The translations under genes were made by a program, and so were the position numbers. This document shows positions 1 to 6,984 of a DNA stretch of 8,231 nucleotides, piece after piece. The DNA is from an uncultured Ruminococcus sp. (GTDB lineage: Bacteria > Bacillota > Clostridia > Oscillospirales > Ruminococcaceae): NCBI GenBank assembly GCA_900545125.1, contig UQXS01000108.1, positions 1 through 8,231 of the forward strand, in the 5' to 3' direction. The notes under the pieces were generated by a model. That model was given only the letters and a program-made list of their open reading frames with translations. It did not search any database and was not told the origin of the DNA. Each line of letters begins with the position of its first letter. The first letter of the stretch is position 1.

Positions 1-8
1 TGAATAGT

Positions 9-1346
9 ATGAGCAGTGCAAAACGAATATTGTTTTCCGCTGTCAGCCTGAGCCTGCTTTTGTGCGGATGCGGCGAAAAGGTTTCTCCGGCTGATAAAAG
101 CAGCGCCTCTTTCGTGGATGTTCCGGAAAGCAGTACCGCATCAACGGAAAGTCAGACCGCCGTGCAGAATACTACGGCTGCGGAAACTACCTCACAGCAG
201 AATACGTCTGCTTCTGCGACAATGAAAACATCAGAGGCTGCTTCGGAAGAAAAAACAGAGCCGGAAACTGCCGCCGCCGCGGAAGAAGTAACTACATCCT
301 CGTCCGTTGAGGAACTTATGAACGATATGACGCTCCGTGAAAAAGTATTACAGATGTTCATTGTAACACCAGAGCAGCTTACAGGCTACGGATGCGTTAC
401 GTATGCAGACAGCGTTGTACAGCAGTCTTTCACGGATTGTCCCGTGGGAGGAATTATCCTGTTCGCCCAGAATCTTACAAGTCAGGAACAGACAGTTCAG
501 CTTATCGCTTCATGTCAGGATTATGCCAAGGAAAGCTGCGGCGCAGGACTTTTTGTCGCCGTCGATGAGGAGGGCGGAACTGTTTCACGTGCTGCTCTAA
601 AACTCGGTACGACTTCGTTCAGTAATATGGAATACTACGGTTCTCTGAACGATCCGCAGGCTGCATACAATGTGGGCAGCACGATAGGCAGCGATATCGG
701 CGGTCTTGGCTTTAATGTGGATTTCGCTCCCGTTGCGGATGTCAATATCAACAGCGGAAATGAACTCGGCAGCAGGATATTCAGCAGCGATCCGTATGTC
801 GTCTCCGAAATGACCGCAAATGTTGTAAGAGGTCTTCAGGATCAGGGCGTATGCGCTACCCTGAAGCACTTCCCCGGTCTGGGAGCGACAGACGGTAATA
901 CCCATTATGACAATTATGTTCATATCTACAGGACTATTGACGAGCTGCGTGAGTCTGAATTCGTGGCTTTTTCCGGCGGTATTGAAGCAGGAGCGGATTT
1001 TGTTATGGTCGGTCATCAGAAAGTTTCGGGCATCGGAGACGATCTTCCGGCTGATCTGTCATATACCGTTGTGACAACTCTTCTCAGGCAGGAACTGGGG
1101 TTTAAAGGGATAACAGTTACTGATGCCCAGCAGATGAATACCATTGCAGGAGTTTATGGGTCGGGAGACGCAGCGGTACGTTCTGTTGAGGCTGGTATAG
1201 ATATCATTCTCATGCCGGCTGATCTGCGTTCGGCAGTAGATGCAGTATGCAGCGCCGTAGAAGAAGGCCGCATAACAGAGGAACGCATTGATGAAAGTGT
1301 AGCCAGAATCCTTAATCAGAAGGCGGAACTGGGACTTCTGGAATAA
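9..1346 (+). CDS. Glycoside hydrolase family 3 lipoprotein, NagZ-like beta-N-acetylhexosaminidase
   Basis: A 445-residue secreted lipoprotein. Residues 1-21 form a lipoprotein signal: basic start (K5, R6), hydrophobic core, and a lipobox-like LCGC with the lipidated Cys at 21. Residues 28-100 are a low-complexity Ser/Thr/Ala/Glu linker, as expected for a tether crossing the cell wall. The GH3 N-terminal TIM-barrel domain follows to the end: DEEGG at 186-190, NVDFAPVADV at 236-245, KHFPG at 286-290, GATDGNTH at 292-299 and TDAQQM at 371-376. By family knowledge D372 is the nucleophile and H299 the NagZ-type acid/base in the loop. There is no second GH3 domain, which also fits NagZ. The likely role is removal of N-acetylhexosamine from cell-wall or other glycans outside the cell. 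Oddities: the Asp of the usual D-S-H dyad is Asn297, and the usual His after KHFPG is Leu291, so substrate and activity are uncertain. Only 8 bases lie upstream, so the ribosome site cannot be judged; the signal peptide supports this start. Confidence 0.88.
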   Translation: MSSAKRILFSAVSLSLLLCGCGEKVSPADKSSASFVDVPESSTASTESQTAVQNTTAAETTSQQNTSASATMKTSEAASEEKTEPETAAAAEEVTTSSSVEELMNDMTLREKVLQMFIVTPEQLTGYGCVTYADSVVQQSFTDCPVGGIILFAQNLTSQEQTVQLIASCQDYAKESCGAGLFVAVDEEGGTVSRAALKLGTTSFSNMEYYGSLNDPQAAYNVGSTIGSDIGGLGFNVDFAPVADVNINSGNELGSRIFSSDPYVVSEMTANVVRGLQDQGVCATLKHFPGLGATDGNTHYDNYVHIYRTIDELRESEFVAFSGGIEAGADFVMVGHQKVSGIGDDLPADLSYTVVTTLLRQELGFKGITVTDAQQMNTIAGVYGSGDAAVRSVEAGIDIILMPADLRSAVDAVCSAVEEGRITEERIDESVARILNQKAELGLLE

Positions 1347-1392
1347 GACATTGCAATAGCGGCGAGTATATCTGAAAAAGAGGTGTAGTAAA

Positions 1393-1713
1393 ATGAAATA
1401 TTTTTACCGTAAGGAGGAGCTTTACGGTACGGACTGCCATGAATTTTTCAGCGGAAAATGGGACGGGACATTCTGGAATGACAACTCCGTTTATATTTAT
1501 GATGAGGATTACCGGCTTACAGGACTGAGGCACATGATTTCAAGAGTAGTTGAAGAATATTCTCCGTACGAGGACACGGAGATATATCCGGAAGACTGGG
1601 AAAAAATATGCGGAGCAGCAAGGCTTACGGCGTGCGACGCACTGGATGAGATATCACAATGGGTGAAGAACGCCTTTGAAGAACATGGGATGTTTACCAT
1701 TCTCGGAATATGA
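1393..1713 (+). CDS. Hypothetical small acidic protein, function unknown
   Basis: A 106-residue protein that I do not recognise. It is acidic and rich in aromatic residues (many Tyr, Trp and Phe), with no signal peptide, membrane segment or metal-binding Cys/His cluster, so it is probably soluble and cytoplasmic. The first third (about residues 1-40) looks like beta strands around FFSGKWDGTFW and YIYDEDY; the rest looks largely helical (LRHMISRVVEEY, then EDWEKICGAARLTACDALDEISQWVKNAFEEHG). The reading frame is supported by a good ribosome site (AGAGGTG at 1379-1385, seven bases before the ATG), by base use like that of its neighbours, and by its snug fit, 46 bases after the GH3 stop and 12 bases before mutL. 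It probably shares a transcript with mutL. No function is proposed. Confidence 0.75.
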   Translation: MKYFYRKEELYGTDCHEFFSGKWDGTFWNDNSVYIYDEDYRLTGLRHMISRVVEEYSPYEDTEIYPEDWEKICGAARLTACDALDEISQWVKNAFEEHGMFTILGI

Positions 1714-1725
1714 CAGGAGGGAAAA

Positions 1726-3690
1726 ATGTCTTTTATAAATGTACTCAGCAAGGAAGTATCTGAACTTATCGCCGCAGGAGAAGTTATTGAAAGACCGTCC
1801 TCGGTTATAAAAGAACTTGTGGAAAATTCTATTGATTCGGGAGCAGCCCATATTACCGTCGAAATAAAAAACGGCGGCTCGACTTATATGCGTGTTACCG
1901 ACGACGGCTGCGGTATTTCGTTTGATGACGTTCCTACGGCTTTTCTCCGCCATGCAACAAGCAAAGTAACTACCAGAGAAGATCTTGACAGCATATATAC
2001 ACTTGGCTTCCGTGGGGAGGCTCTGGCATCGGTTGCGGCTGTTTCACGTGTGGAAGTTATGACCAAGCAGAGGCAGGATGAACTCGGCACGCTCTACGGC
2101 ATAGAGGGAAGCTGCGGAACTTTTCACGAAAAAGGCGGCTGCCCGGACGGGACTACGATAATCGTCCGTGATCTGTTCTATAACGTTCCGGCACGGCGGA
2201 AGTTTATGAAAAAAGACGTTACAGAGGCAAATGCCGTCGGGCAGATACTGCGCAAGATCGCTATGTCGCATCCCGATGTCGCTTTCAAGTTTATCCGGGA
2301 CAACAGGGTGGATTTTAATTCCAGCGGAGACGGTGAGCTGTTTTCCGCAGTTTATGCCGTGTATGACAGAGATTTTGCACGTGATCTTATGTCGGTTGAA
2401 TATGAGTCCGGCGGAGTCAGGGTGGAAGGCTTTACCGTTAAGCCTCTCTATTCAAAAAATAACAGGTCTTTTCAGAATTTTTTCGTCAACGGCAGATATG
2501 TTCAGTCGAAATTGTGCTCTTCAGCCCTGGAAAACGCTTATACGAATATGATAATGACAGGAAAATTTCCTGCCTGCGTTCTTATGATAAGCATTTCGCC
2601 GGCGGCAATGGACGTGAATATACATCCGGCTAAGGCTCAGGTGCGATTTACCGACGAAAAAGCTGTCTCCGATGCTATATATTTTGCTGTGAAAAACGCT
2701 ATGGTACGGGATGGCCTTGTCTATGAATTTGAACTGAAATCTTCGGCTAAGGACTGGAACAAGCCATTGCCAAATGAGGATGACTCCGTTCAGCAGGAAT
2801 TCCTGTTTACTCCTGTTGATAAAATCGCAGAAAAAGAAGCCGAGATCGCCGGAACAAACGTTGTGCCTGCTTCGGATATCGTTTCGGAATCTCATTCCAT
2901 AAAGGAAACAGTACTTCCGGAAAGGCATGAAGATGCAGAGATTCCGGAACCGCAGCCGGAATACATTCATACTTCAGAGCATATACCGGCGAAGCCGGAA
3001 GCAGGGGATGTTCCGAAGACGGTTGACGGTTTCAGATTTATAAACAGCAAGTCATTTGAGCGTCCGGCAGCCGTGTGTATGGAAAAAACTGCGGAAAAGA
3101 AATCGGAATGGACGGAAAAGCCGAAAATACGTGTTATCGGCGAGGCTTTCGGGGTGTATATCATCGCCGAGATAGAGGATAAGACCATGGTCATGATAGA
3201 CAAACACGCCGCACACGAAAGAATTATCTTCGAGAAACTCAAAAGCCGGAACTGCCGTCAGTACAGTCAGATGCTGATGAACGGCGTGAAAGTTCTTCTT
3301 ACTGCCGACGATTTCAGCGCCCTTGAGGAAAATGAAGAAATGCTCGGTGATATGGGTTTTTCCTTTGATTTTTCTCAGAAACCGTGCGCAGTGGCAACAG
3401 CTGTTCCCACTTTTATAATGGAACTGGATATGGAGGAGATCATTTCGGAAATTGCGGAAAACCTGCGGATGCACAGCAGGAATCCACAGTCTCATGCGCT
3501 GGATGATATGCTTCATACGGTCGCCTGCAAATCGGCAATAAGAGGAAACGACAAGAATGATATTCGTGAGCTTCAGGCGCTTGCCGAGGAGGTTTACGGC
3601 AATGAGGCGATACGTCATTGCCCTCATGGCAGACCGGTGATGTTCACTATGTCGAAGTCGAATATTGAGCACCAGTTCGGGCGTACATGA
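1726..3690 (+). CDS. mutL: DNA mismatch repair protein MutL, endonuclease type
   Basis: A 654-residue MutL, close to the 627 residues of B. subtilis MutL. The GHKL ATPase domain carries the expected motifs: IAAGEVIERP at 15-24, the catalytic-base Glu30 and Mg-binding Asn34 in KELVEN, DDGCGI at 59-64 and GFRGEAL at 94-100. A variable acidic linker spans roughly 340-463. The C-terminal dimerisation/nuclease domain has DKHAAHERIIFE at 492-503, matching the DxHA(x)2E(x)4E endonuclease motif, plus ACKSAIR at 600-606, CPHGRP at 632-637 and the terminal FGR at 651-653. QMLM at 515-518 sits where the beta-clamp-binding motif (QEMI in B. subtilis) is expected. MutL links mismatch recognition by MutS to strand nicking; the intact nuclease motif implies a MutH-independent pathway. 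The ribosome site AGGAGG at 1715-1720 is strong. mutS is not directly upstream, as it is in many Firmicutes. Confidence 0.98.
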   Translation: MSFINVLSKEVSELIAAGEVIERPSSVIKELVENSIDSGAAHITVEIKNGGSTYMRVTDDGCGISFDDVPTAFLRHATSKVTTREDLDSIYTLGFRGEALASVAAVSRVEVMTKQRQDELGTLYGIEGSCGTFHEKGGCPDGTTIIVRDLFYNVPARRKFMKKDVTEANAVGQILRKIAMSHPDVAFKFIRDNRVDFNSSGDGELFSAVYAVYDRDFARDLMSVEYESGGVRVEGFTVKPLYSKNNRSFQNFFVNGRYVQSKLCSSALENAYTNMIMTGKFPACVLMISISPAAMDVNIHPAKAQVRFTDEKAVSDAIYFAVKNAMVRDGLVYEFELKSSAKDWNKPLPNEDDSVQQEFLFTPVDKIAEKEAEIAGTNVVPASDIVSESHSIKETVLPERHEDAEIPEPQPEYIHTSEHIPAKPEAGDVPKTVDGFRFINSKSFERPAAVCMEKTAEKKSEWTEKPKIRVIGEAFGVYIIAEIEDKTMVMIDKHAAHERIIFEKLKSRNCRQYSQMLMNGVKVLLTADDFSALEENEEMLGDMGFSFDFSQKPCAVATAVPTFIMELDMEEIISEIAENLRMHSRNPQSHALDDMLHTVACKSAIRGNDKNDIRELQALAEEVYGNEAIRHCPHGRPVMFTMSKSNIEHQFGRT

Positions 3691-3703
3691 TTTATCCGTG
3701 AAA

Positions 3704-3707
3704 GGAG
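3704..3707 (+). promoter_or_regulatory. Ribosome binding site deciding the miaA start
   Basis: GGAG (within AAAGGAG) is one base from an ATG at 3709 but seven bases from the in-frame ATG at 3715. The seven-base gap is in the normal range, so 3715 is the more likely start. Confidence 0.75.
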
Positions 3708-3714
3708 AATGAAG

Positions 3715-4665
3715 ATGCCGGAAAAAAATAAACCCCGTGTCCTTGCTGTTGCAGGCCCTACGGCATCCGGCAAGACATGGCTGGGCGTCGAGCTTGCAAA
3801 AAAGTACGGCGGAGAAGTCATATCTGCCGATTCCATGCAGATCTACAAGGGCATGGATATAGCCTCCGCAAAGCCGACAAAAGAAGAAATGCAGGGGATT
3901 CCTCATCATCTTATCGGATTTCTGGACAGGGATATTACGTTCAGCGCCGCCAATTACGTCCGGCTTGCCCGTGAAAAGATCAGTGAAGTGCTCAGCCGTG
4001 GGAATCTTCCTGTGATCGTTGGCGGAACAGGCTTGTATATTGATTCACTTCTTGAAAATATACGCTTTTCCGAGGGCGGCAGCGATGAGGCATACCGTGA
4101 AAAACTCTATTCGGAGGCGGCGGCTGAGGAAAACGGGACTCTTCACCGCAGGCTCGCAGAAATTGACCCGGAGGCTGCCGGAAATATCCACCCCAATAAT
4201 ATCGTCCGGGTCGTCCGTGCTCTGGAAGTCTATCATGTTACGGGACGAACGTTCACCGAACTTAAAAAAGAAAGCCGGACAGAGGAGCGCCTTTATGATT
4301 CGCTGATAATCGGACTGAATTATCATGACCGTCAGAAACTCTATGACCGTATAAATCAGCGTGTGGATGAAATGACGGCGGCAGGTCTCGTTGAGGAAGC
4401 ACTGGAGCTGTACGATCACGGCGGTATGAAGACTGCTGCCAATGCGATCGGGTTCAAGGAATTCATTCCGTATTTCCGGAATGAAGAATCCCTTGAGGTA
4501 TGTATCGACAAAATTAAACAGGAAACCCGCCGATATGCCAAAAGACAATTGACGTGGTTTAGGAAAAATTCCGGTATTCAGTGGATTTTTTTGGATGAAT
4601 TTAATAAAAAGAATGAAATTTTAGAAAAATCTGAAAAATGTATAGCAAAATTCTGGAATATATGA
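3715..4665 (+). CDS. miaA: tRNA dimethylallyltransferase MiaA
   Basis: MiaA transfers a dimethylallyl group from DMAPP to N6 of A37 in tRNAs that read codons starting with U, the first step toward ms2i6A. The product is 316 residues from the ATG at 3715 (318 if the ATG at 3709 is used), matching the usual family length. Visible motifs in order are the P-loop GPTASGKT near the N-terminus, DSMQIYKGMDIASAKPT (canonically DSMQxYxGMDIGTAKPT), HHLIGFLD, GGTGLYIDSLL, a DPEAAxxIHPNNxxRVVRALEVYxxTG block, NAIGFKEF, and the C-terminal TRRYAKRQLTWFRKN. All key family blocks are present, so the enzyme should be active. It starts 24 bases after the mutL stop and is probably co-transcribed with it. Its last codons are AT-rich, and its stop codon overlaps a promoter for hfq. 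I chose 3715 because of ribosome-site spacing. Confidence 0.97.
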   Translation: MPEKNKPRVLAVAGPTASGKTWLGVELAKKYGGEVISADSMQIYKGMDIASAKPTKEEMQGIPHHLIGFLDRDITFSAANYVRLAREKISEVLSRGNLPVIVGGTGLYIDSLLENIRFSEGGSDEAYREKLYSEAAAEENGTLHRRLAEIDPEAAGNIHPNNIVRVVRALEVYHVTGRTFTELKKESRTEERLYDSLIIGLNYHDRQKLYDRINQRVDEMTAAGLVEEALELYDHGGMKTAANAIGFKEFIPYFRNEESLEVCIDKIKQETRRYAKRQLTWFRKNSGIQWIFLDEFNKKNEILEKSEKCIAKFWNI

Positions 4666-4671
4666 TATAAT
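4663..4671 (+). promoter_or_regulatory. Extended -10 promoter for hfq, overlapping the miaA stop codon
   Basis: TGATATAAT is a perfect extended -10 (TGn plus the consensus TATAAT at 4666-4671) for a housekeeping sigma-A type factor. The TG is part of the miaA TGA stop. Around 16-19 bases upstream there is no good -35 hexamer, which extended -10 promoters tolerate. Transcription would begin near 4678 and give a leader of about 120 bases before hfq. The surrounding DNA is markedly AT-rich compared with the flanking genes. Confidence 0.6.
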
Positions 4672-4690
4672 ATATTGTGTGTATTTCTAC

Positions 4691-4763
4691 CCGGTCATAA
4701 ATCGGCTGAAATAAGAACATATTTTCATGTGATTTGCGCAAAAAACATATGAAAACAGGTTCT
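4691..4763 (+). promoter_or_regulatory. Structured leader of hfq: one short and one long hairpin
   Basis: Two stems are visible by hand. The first is CCGGT (4691-4695) with ATCGG (4701-4705), a 5-bp stem with one G-U pair and a 5-base loop. The second is longer: AGAAC (4714-4718) pairs with GTTCT (4759-4763), then a 3x3 internal loop, then TTTTCATGTG (4722-4731) pairs with CATATGAAAA (4746-4755), ten pairs with one G-U. The apical region holds the palindrome TTTGCGCAAA (4733-4742), which could add a small stem. No T-run follows, so this does not look like an intrinsic terminator. It lies 22 bases before the hfq ribosome site and could affect mRNA stability or translation. No known riboswitch class is recognised. 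Confidence 0.5.
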
Positions 4764-4785
4764 GAAGCATAAACATAATAAAATT

Positions 4786-4791
4786 AAGGAG
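4786..4791 (+). promoter_or_regulatory. Ribosome binding site deciding the hfq start
   Basis: AAGGAG lies one base before an ATG at 4793 and seven bases before the in-frame ATG at 4799. Only the second has normal spacing, and it also gives the usual Hfq N-terminus (MNKAINLQ), so 4799 is taken as the start. Confidence 0.85.
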
Positions 4792-4798
4792 AATGTGT

Positions 4799-5038
4799 AT
4801 GAACAAGGCAATTAATCTTCAGGATGTATTTCTTAATCAGTGCAGAAAAGACAAGATAATGGTAACTATAATCCTTACCAACGGTTTTCAGTTCAAGGGA
4901 ATGGTAAGAGGTTTCGACAGCTACGTCGCTATCTTTGACTGCGACGGAAAACAGCAGCTTGTGTACAAGCACGCAATTTCAACTATCGTACCTGCAAGAG
5001 CAGTCTCTATTCTTGATTCATCTGAAAAAAGCGAATAA
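4799..5038 (+). CDS. hfq: RNA chaperone Hfq
   Basis: A 79-residue Sm-like protein, close in length to B. subtilis Hfq (73 residues). It forms a hexameric ring that binds small RNAs and mRNAs. The N-terminal NLQDVFLNQ (residues 6-14) includes Gln8, a conserved proximal-face RNA contact. The Sm1 region covers about residues 22-51 (VTIILTNGFQFKG, then GFDSYVAIFDCDGK), and Sm2 contains the hallmark YKHAIST at 56-62. The C-terminus is short and acidic, as in Firmicutes, rather than the long tail of E. coli Hfq. The gene has its own probable promoter and a structured leader. Its stop codon overlaps the ribosome site of the next gene, so some read-through transcription into the division block is likely. 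Identification is secure; the extent of its role in Firmicute small-RNA regulation is variable between species. Confidence 0.98.
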   Translation: MNKAINLQDVFLNQCRKDKIMVTIILTNGFQFKGMVRGFDSYVAIFDCDGKQQLVYKHAISTIVPARAVSILDSSEKSE

Positions 5039-5048
5039 GGTGATCTGA

Positions 5049-6305
5049 ATGCGCTTTGTTAGATCGGAAGGCAGTCCGATGGTCAAGGTGATGCGCAATA
5101 CGGTTCTCATTCTCTTTGTGGTGATCTTTATAAGCATCGTTTATAATTTCCGCAACAGGGAAAGCAATACGGAAAGTGCTCTTATTTCGGAATATACGGT
5201 TTCCAAGGAATTCAAGGGCGTCTTTATCCGTGATGAGTTCCCCGTAAGCTACAGCGGAAACGGTGTGCTCAGCTACAAAGTTTCCGACGGCGGCAAACTC
5301 GGCAAGGGCAGCGTTATCGCAGAAGTCTATCCCGATGACAGTCAGATCTCCGTGAACCGCCAGATACAAAGCCTTGAAAAAAAACTGGATATACTGGAGA
5401 AGATCCAGAATCCGGGAACTATCGAATCGGCACAGCCATCCACTGTTTCGGCAGGCATAAAGGAAAGCTACCGCAGTCTTATACTATGCAGGGATCAGGA
5501 AAATTATGAGGATTTTGAATCGTCAAAGGAAAATCTGATCGTTCAGATGAGCACCTACCAGATTATCACCAACGAGGTGAGCGGCTTTGCTCAGGAAACA
5601 GCCGATATAAAGGCTGAACTTCAGCAGCTTAAAAGCCAGTCCGTTAAACCGACTGAGACTATCAGTTCGGACAGACCGGCATATTTCGTCAGCTACTGCG
5701 ACGGCTATGAGAGCGAACTTACAAGCAGGAATCTTGACTCGCTGACTGTTGACAGGATAAACAGTATCGGAGACGAAAGACTGGAAGATCCGACCGCTGT
5801 CGGAAAACTTGTGGAAGGCTATCACTGGTATATTGCCGGGGTTGTGGACAACTCACGCAAGGAATATAACATAGGTAAATATGTTAAGCTCAGGCTTGAA
5901 TCTTCATCAGAGTATGTGGACGCCGTTATTTATGACGTCCGTGATGAGGGTGATCCGGAACAAAGCATTATTATTCTTGAATGCAGTCTGTTTAATCATG
6001 ACCTCGTACAGCACAGGACGGAAAAGGTCGAAATCATAATGGACGATTGCAGGGGACTTAAAGTTCCTCGTGAAGCTATTCGCTTTGAAAAGCAAAAGAC
6101 TGCCGGCGAAAATGGCGAAGCAGATAAGGAAGTATCTGTCAAGGGCGTCTACATTATGAAGGGCGAACAGATCGAATTCAAGAAAATTGACGTAATATAT
6201 GAGGGCAGCGATTTCGTTCTCTCGGAAATCCACGAGAACGATGCGGATTATCTTGCACTTTATGACGATATAATTACCGAAGGTGTTGATCAGAATGGAA
6301 AATAG
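5049..6305 (+). CDS. HlyD-type membrane adaptor protein next to division genes
   Basis: A 418-residue protein with a short basic cytoplasmic start (R2, R5, K13, R16), one membrane segment at about 18-34, and a long extracytoplasmic part. The body follows the HlyD/membrane-fusion layout. A first half lipoyl-like segment (about 55-97, with GGKLGKGSVIAEVYPD) leads into heptad-rich helices (about 100-120 and 155-197, probable coiled coil). A second barrel half and beta domain follow (about 208-340, ending GLKVPREAI at 336-344), then a C-terminal block with GVYIMKGEQIEFKKIDV and DDIITEGV. Family members usually act as adaptors of efflux or secretion pumps, but no ABC or RND partner is in view. Its position directly before yggS-sepF-ylmH suggests a role in the envelope or at the septum, which is inference. 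AAGGTG (5037-5042), made partly from the hfq stop codon, sits six bases before the ATG. A second in-frame ATG at 5079 is a less likely start. Confidence 0.85.
   Translation: MRFVRSEGSPMVKVMRNTVLILFVVIFISIVYNFRNRESNTESALISEYTVSKEFKGVFIRDEFPVSYSGNGVLSYKVSDGGKLGKGSVIAEVYPDDSQISVNRQIQSLEKKLDILEKIQNPGTIESAQPSTVSAGIKESYRSLILCRDQENYEDFESSKENLIVQMSTYQIITNEVSGFAQETADIKAELQQLKSQSVKPTETISSDRPAYFVSYCDGYESELTSRNLDSLTVDRINSIGDERLEDPTAVGKLVEGYHWYIAGVVDNSRKEYNIGKYVKLRLESSSEYVDAVIYDVRDEGDPEQSIIILECSLFNHDLVQHRTEKVEIIMDDCRGLKVPREAIRFEKQKTAGENGEADKEVSVKGVYIMKGEQIEFKKIDVIYEGSDFVLSEIHENDADYLALYDDIITEGVDQNGK
6279..6285 (+). promoter_or_regulatory. Ribosome binding site deciding the yggS start
   Basis: GAAGGTG inside the end of the upstream gene is nine bases before the ATG at 6295. 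An in-frame GTG at 6283 falls within this ribosome site, so it cannot be the start it serves. The ATG at 6295 also gives the usual YggS N-terminus. Confidence 0.65.
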
Positions 6306-6984
6306 CAGCAGATATGAAGTGATCCGGGAAAATCTCAGGATCATCCGTGAGAATATCGGCGAGGCTCTGGGTAAATACCGCAGCAGCAGCGACAAAACAG
6401 AAATAATGGCAGTCACTAAAACGGTTCCGGCTGAAGATGTGAATTTAGTTTTCGATATGGGTCTGAATCTGCTCGGCGAAAACAGAGTTCAGGAATTTCA
6501 GTCTAAAGCGGAACTTTACGATAAAAGGGCGGAAGTCCACTTTATCGGTCATTTACAGACAAATAAAGTCAAATATATAATTCAGCCTATGAGCATGATA
6601 CAGTCCGTTGACAGTTTTAAACTGGCAAAGGAAATAAGCCGGCTTGCCGCTGTCAATAATAAGATTATGGATATTCTCTGCGAGGTGAATATCGGCGGTG
6701 AGGAATCCAAAAGCGGTGTCTCTCCCGGTGAACTCGCCGGACTTCTTGAACAGATCTCCGCACTTGACGGGGTCAGGATCAGAGGTCTTATGACTATCCC
6801 TCCACCCTCGGACAGCGACATTTTCCTTGGCAGAATGCAGGAACTGTATCTGAATTTCAGGGAAGTTTATAAAATGGACACGCTTTCAATGGGCATGACT
6901 CACGACTATGTACAGGCAGTTAAGTACGGTTCTACTCTTGTAAGGATCGGTACGGGACTGTTCGGTGCAAGAAATTATAAATAA
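6295..6984 (+). CDS. YggS family pyridoxal phosphate homeostasis protein (YlmE/PLPBP)
   Basis: A 229-residue single-domain PLP-binding protein (fold-type III barrel) that keeps free PLP and vitamin B6-linked amino acid pools in balance; no catalytic reaction is established for the family. Visible family blocks are AVTKTVP at 39-45 with the PLP lysine K42, LLGENRVQE at 59-67, HFIGHLQTNK at 82-91, VNIGGEESKSG at 131-141, GLMTIPP at 164-170, and the C-terminal LSMGMTHDYVQAV plus VRIGTGLFGAR (phosphate-binding region). The length matches the family (about 230 residues). It overlaps the HlyD-like gene by 11 bases, so the two are translationally coupled. In B. subtilis the homologue ylmE lies next to sepF (ylmF), the same arrangement as here. 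In MTHDYVQAV the His and Tyr depart from the more usual M-S-x-D-x-x-x-A-I form, but the block is otherwise intact. Confidence 0.96.
   Translation: MENSSRYEVIRENLRIIRENIGEALGKYRSSSDKTEIMAVTKTVPAEDVNLVFDMGLNLLGENRVQEFQSKAELYDKRAEVHFIGHLQTNKVKYIIQPMSMIQSVDSFKLAKEISRLAAVNNKIMDILCEVNIGGEESKSGVSPGELAGLLEQISALDGVRIRGLMTIPPPSDSDIFLGRMQELYLNFREVYKMDTLSMGMTHDYVQAVKYGSTLVRIGTGLFGARNYK

Noticed and set aside
1..8. End of an upstream gene (TGA at 1-3 or TAG at 5-7)
   Set aside because: Eight bases are too few to tell a real stop codon from chance.
91..308. Low-complexity Ser/Thr/Ala/Glu stretch in the GH3 protein as a tandem repeat
   Set aside because: No regular repeat unit is visible; it fits an ordinary flexible linker behind a lipoprotein anchor.
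492..503. MutL nuclease motif DKHAAHERIIFE differing from the textbook DQHAAQER form (residue numbers 492-503 of MutL; bases 3199-3234)
   Set aside because: All metal-binding and catalytic positions (D, H, E, E) are kept; to my knowledge K and H at the variable positions are common in Clostridia, so this is not notable.
1347..1392. Possible promoter or terminator between the GH3 gene and the 106-residue gene
   Set aside because: TTGCAA at 1351-1356 has no -10 at suitable spacing, and there is no stem followed by a T-run. Only the ribosome site is supported.
3052..3909. A 285-codon open frame on the minus strand
   Set aside because: It lies across the conserved end of mutL and the start of miaA, its translation matches no family, and no ribosome site supports it. 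It is the antisense shadow of two certain genes.
4045..4548. A 167-codon minus-strand open frame inside miaA
   Set aside because: It is fully contained in the conserved miaA coding region, and its product is low in recognisable motifs.
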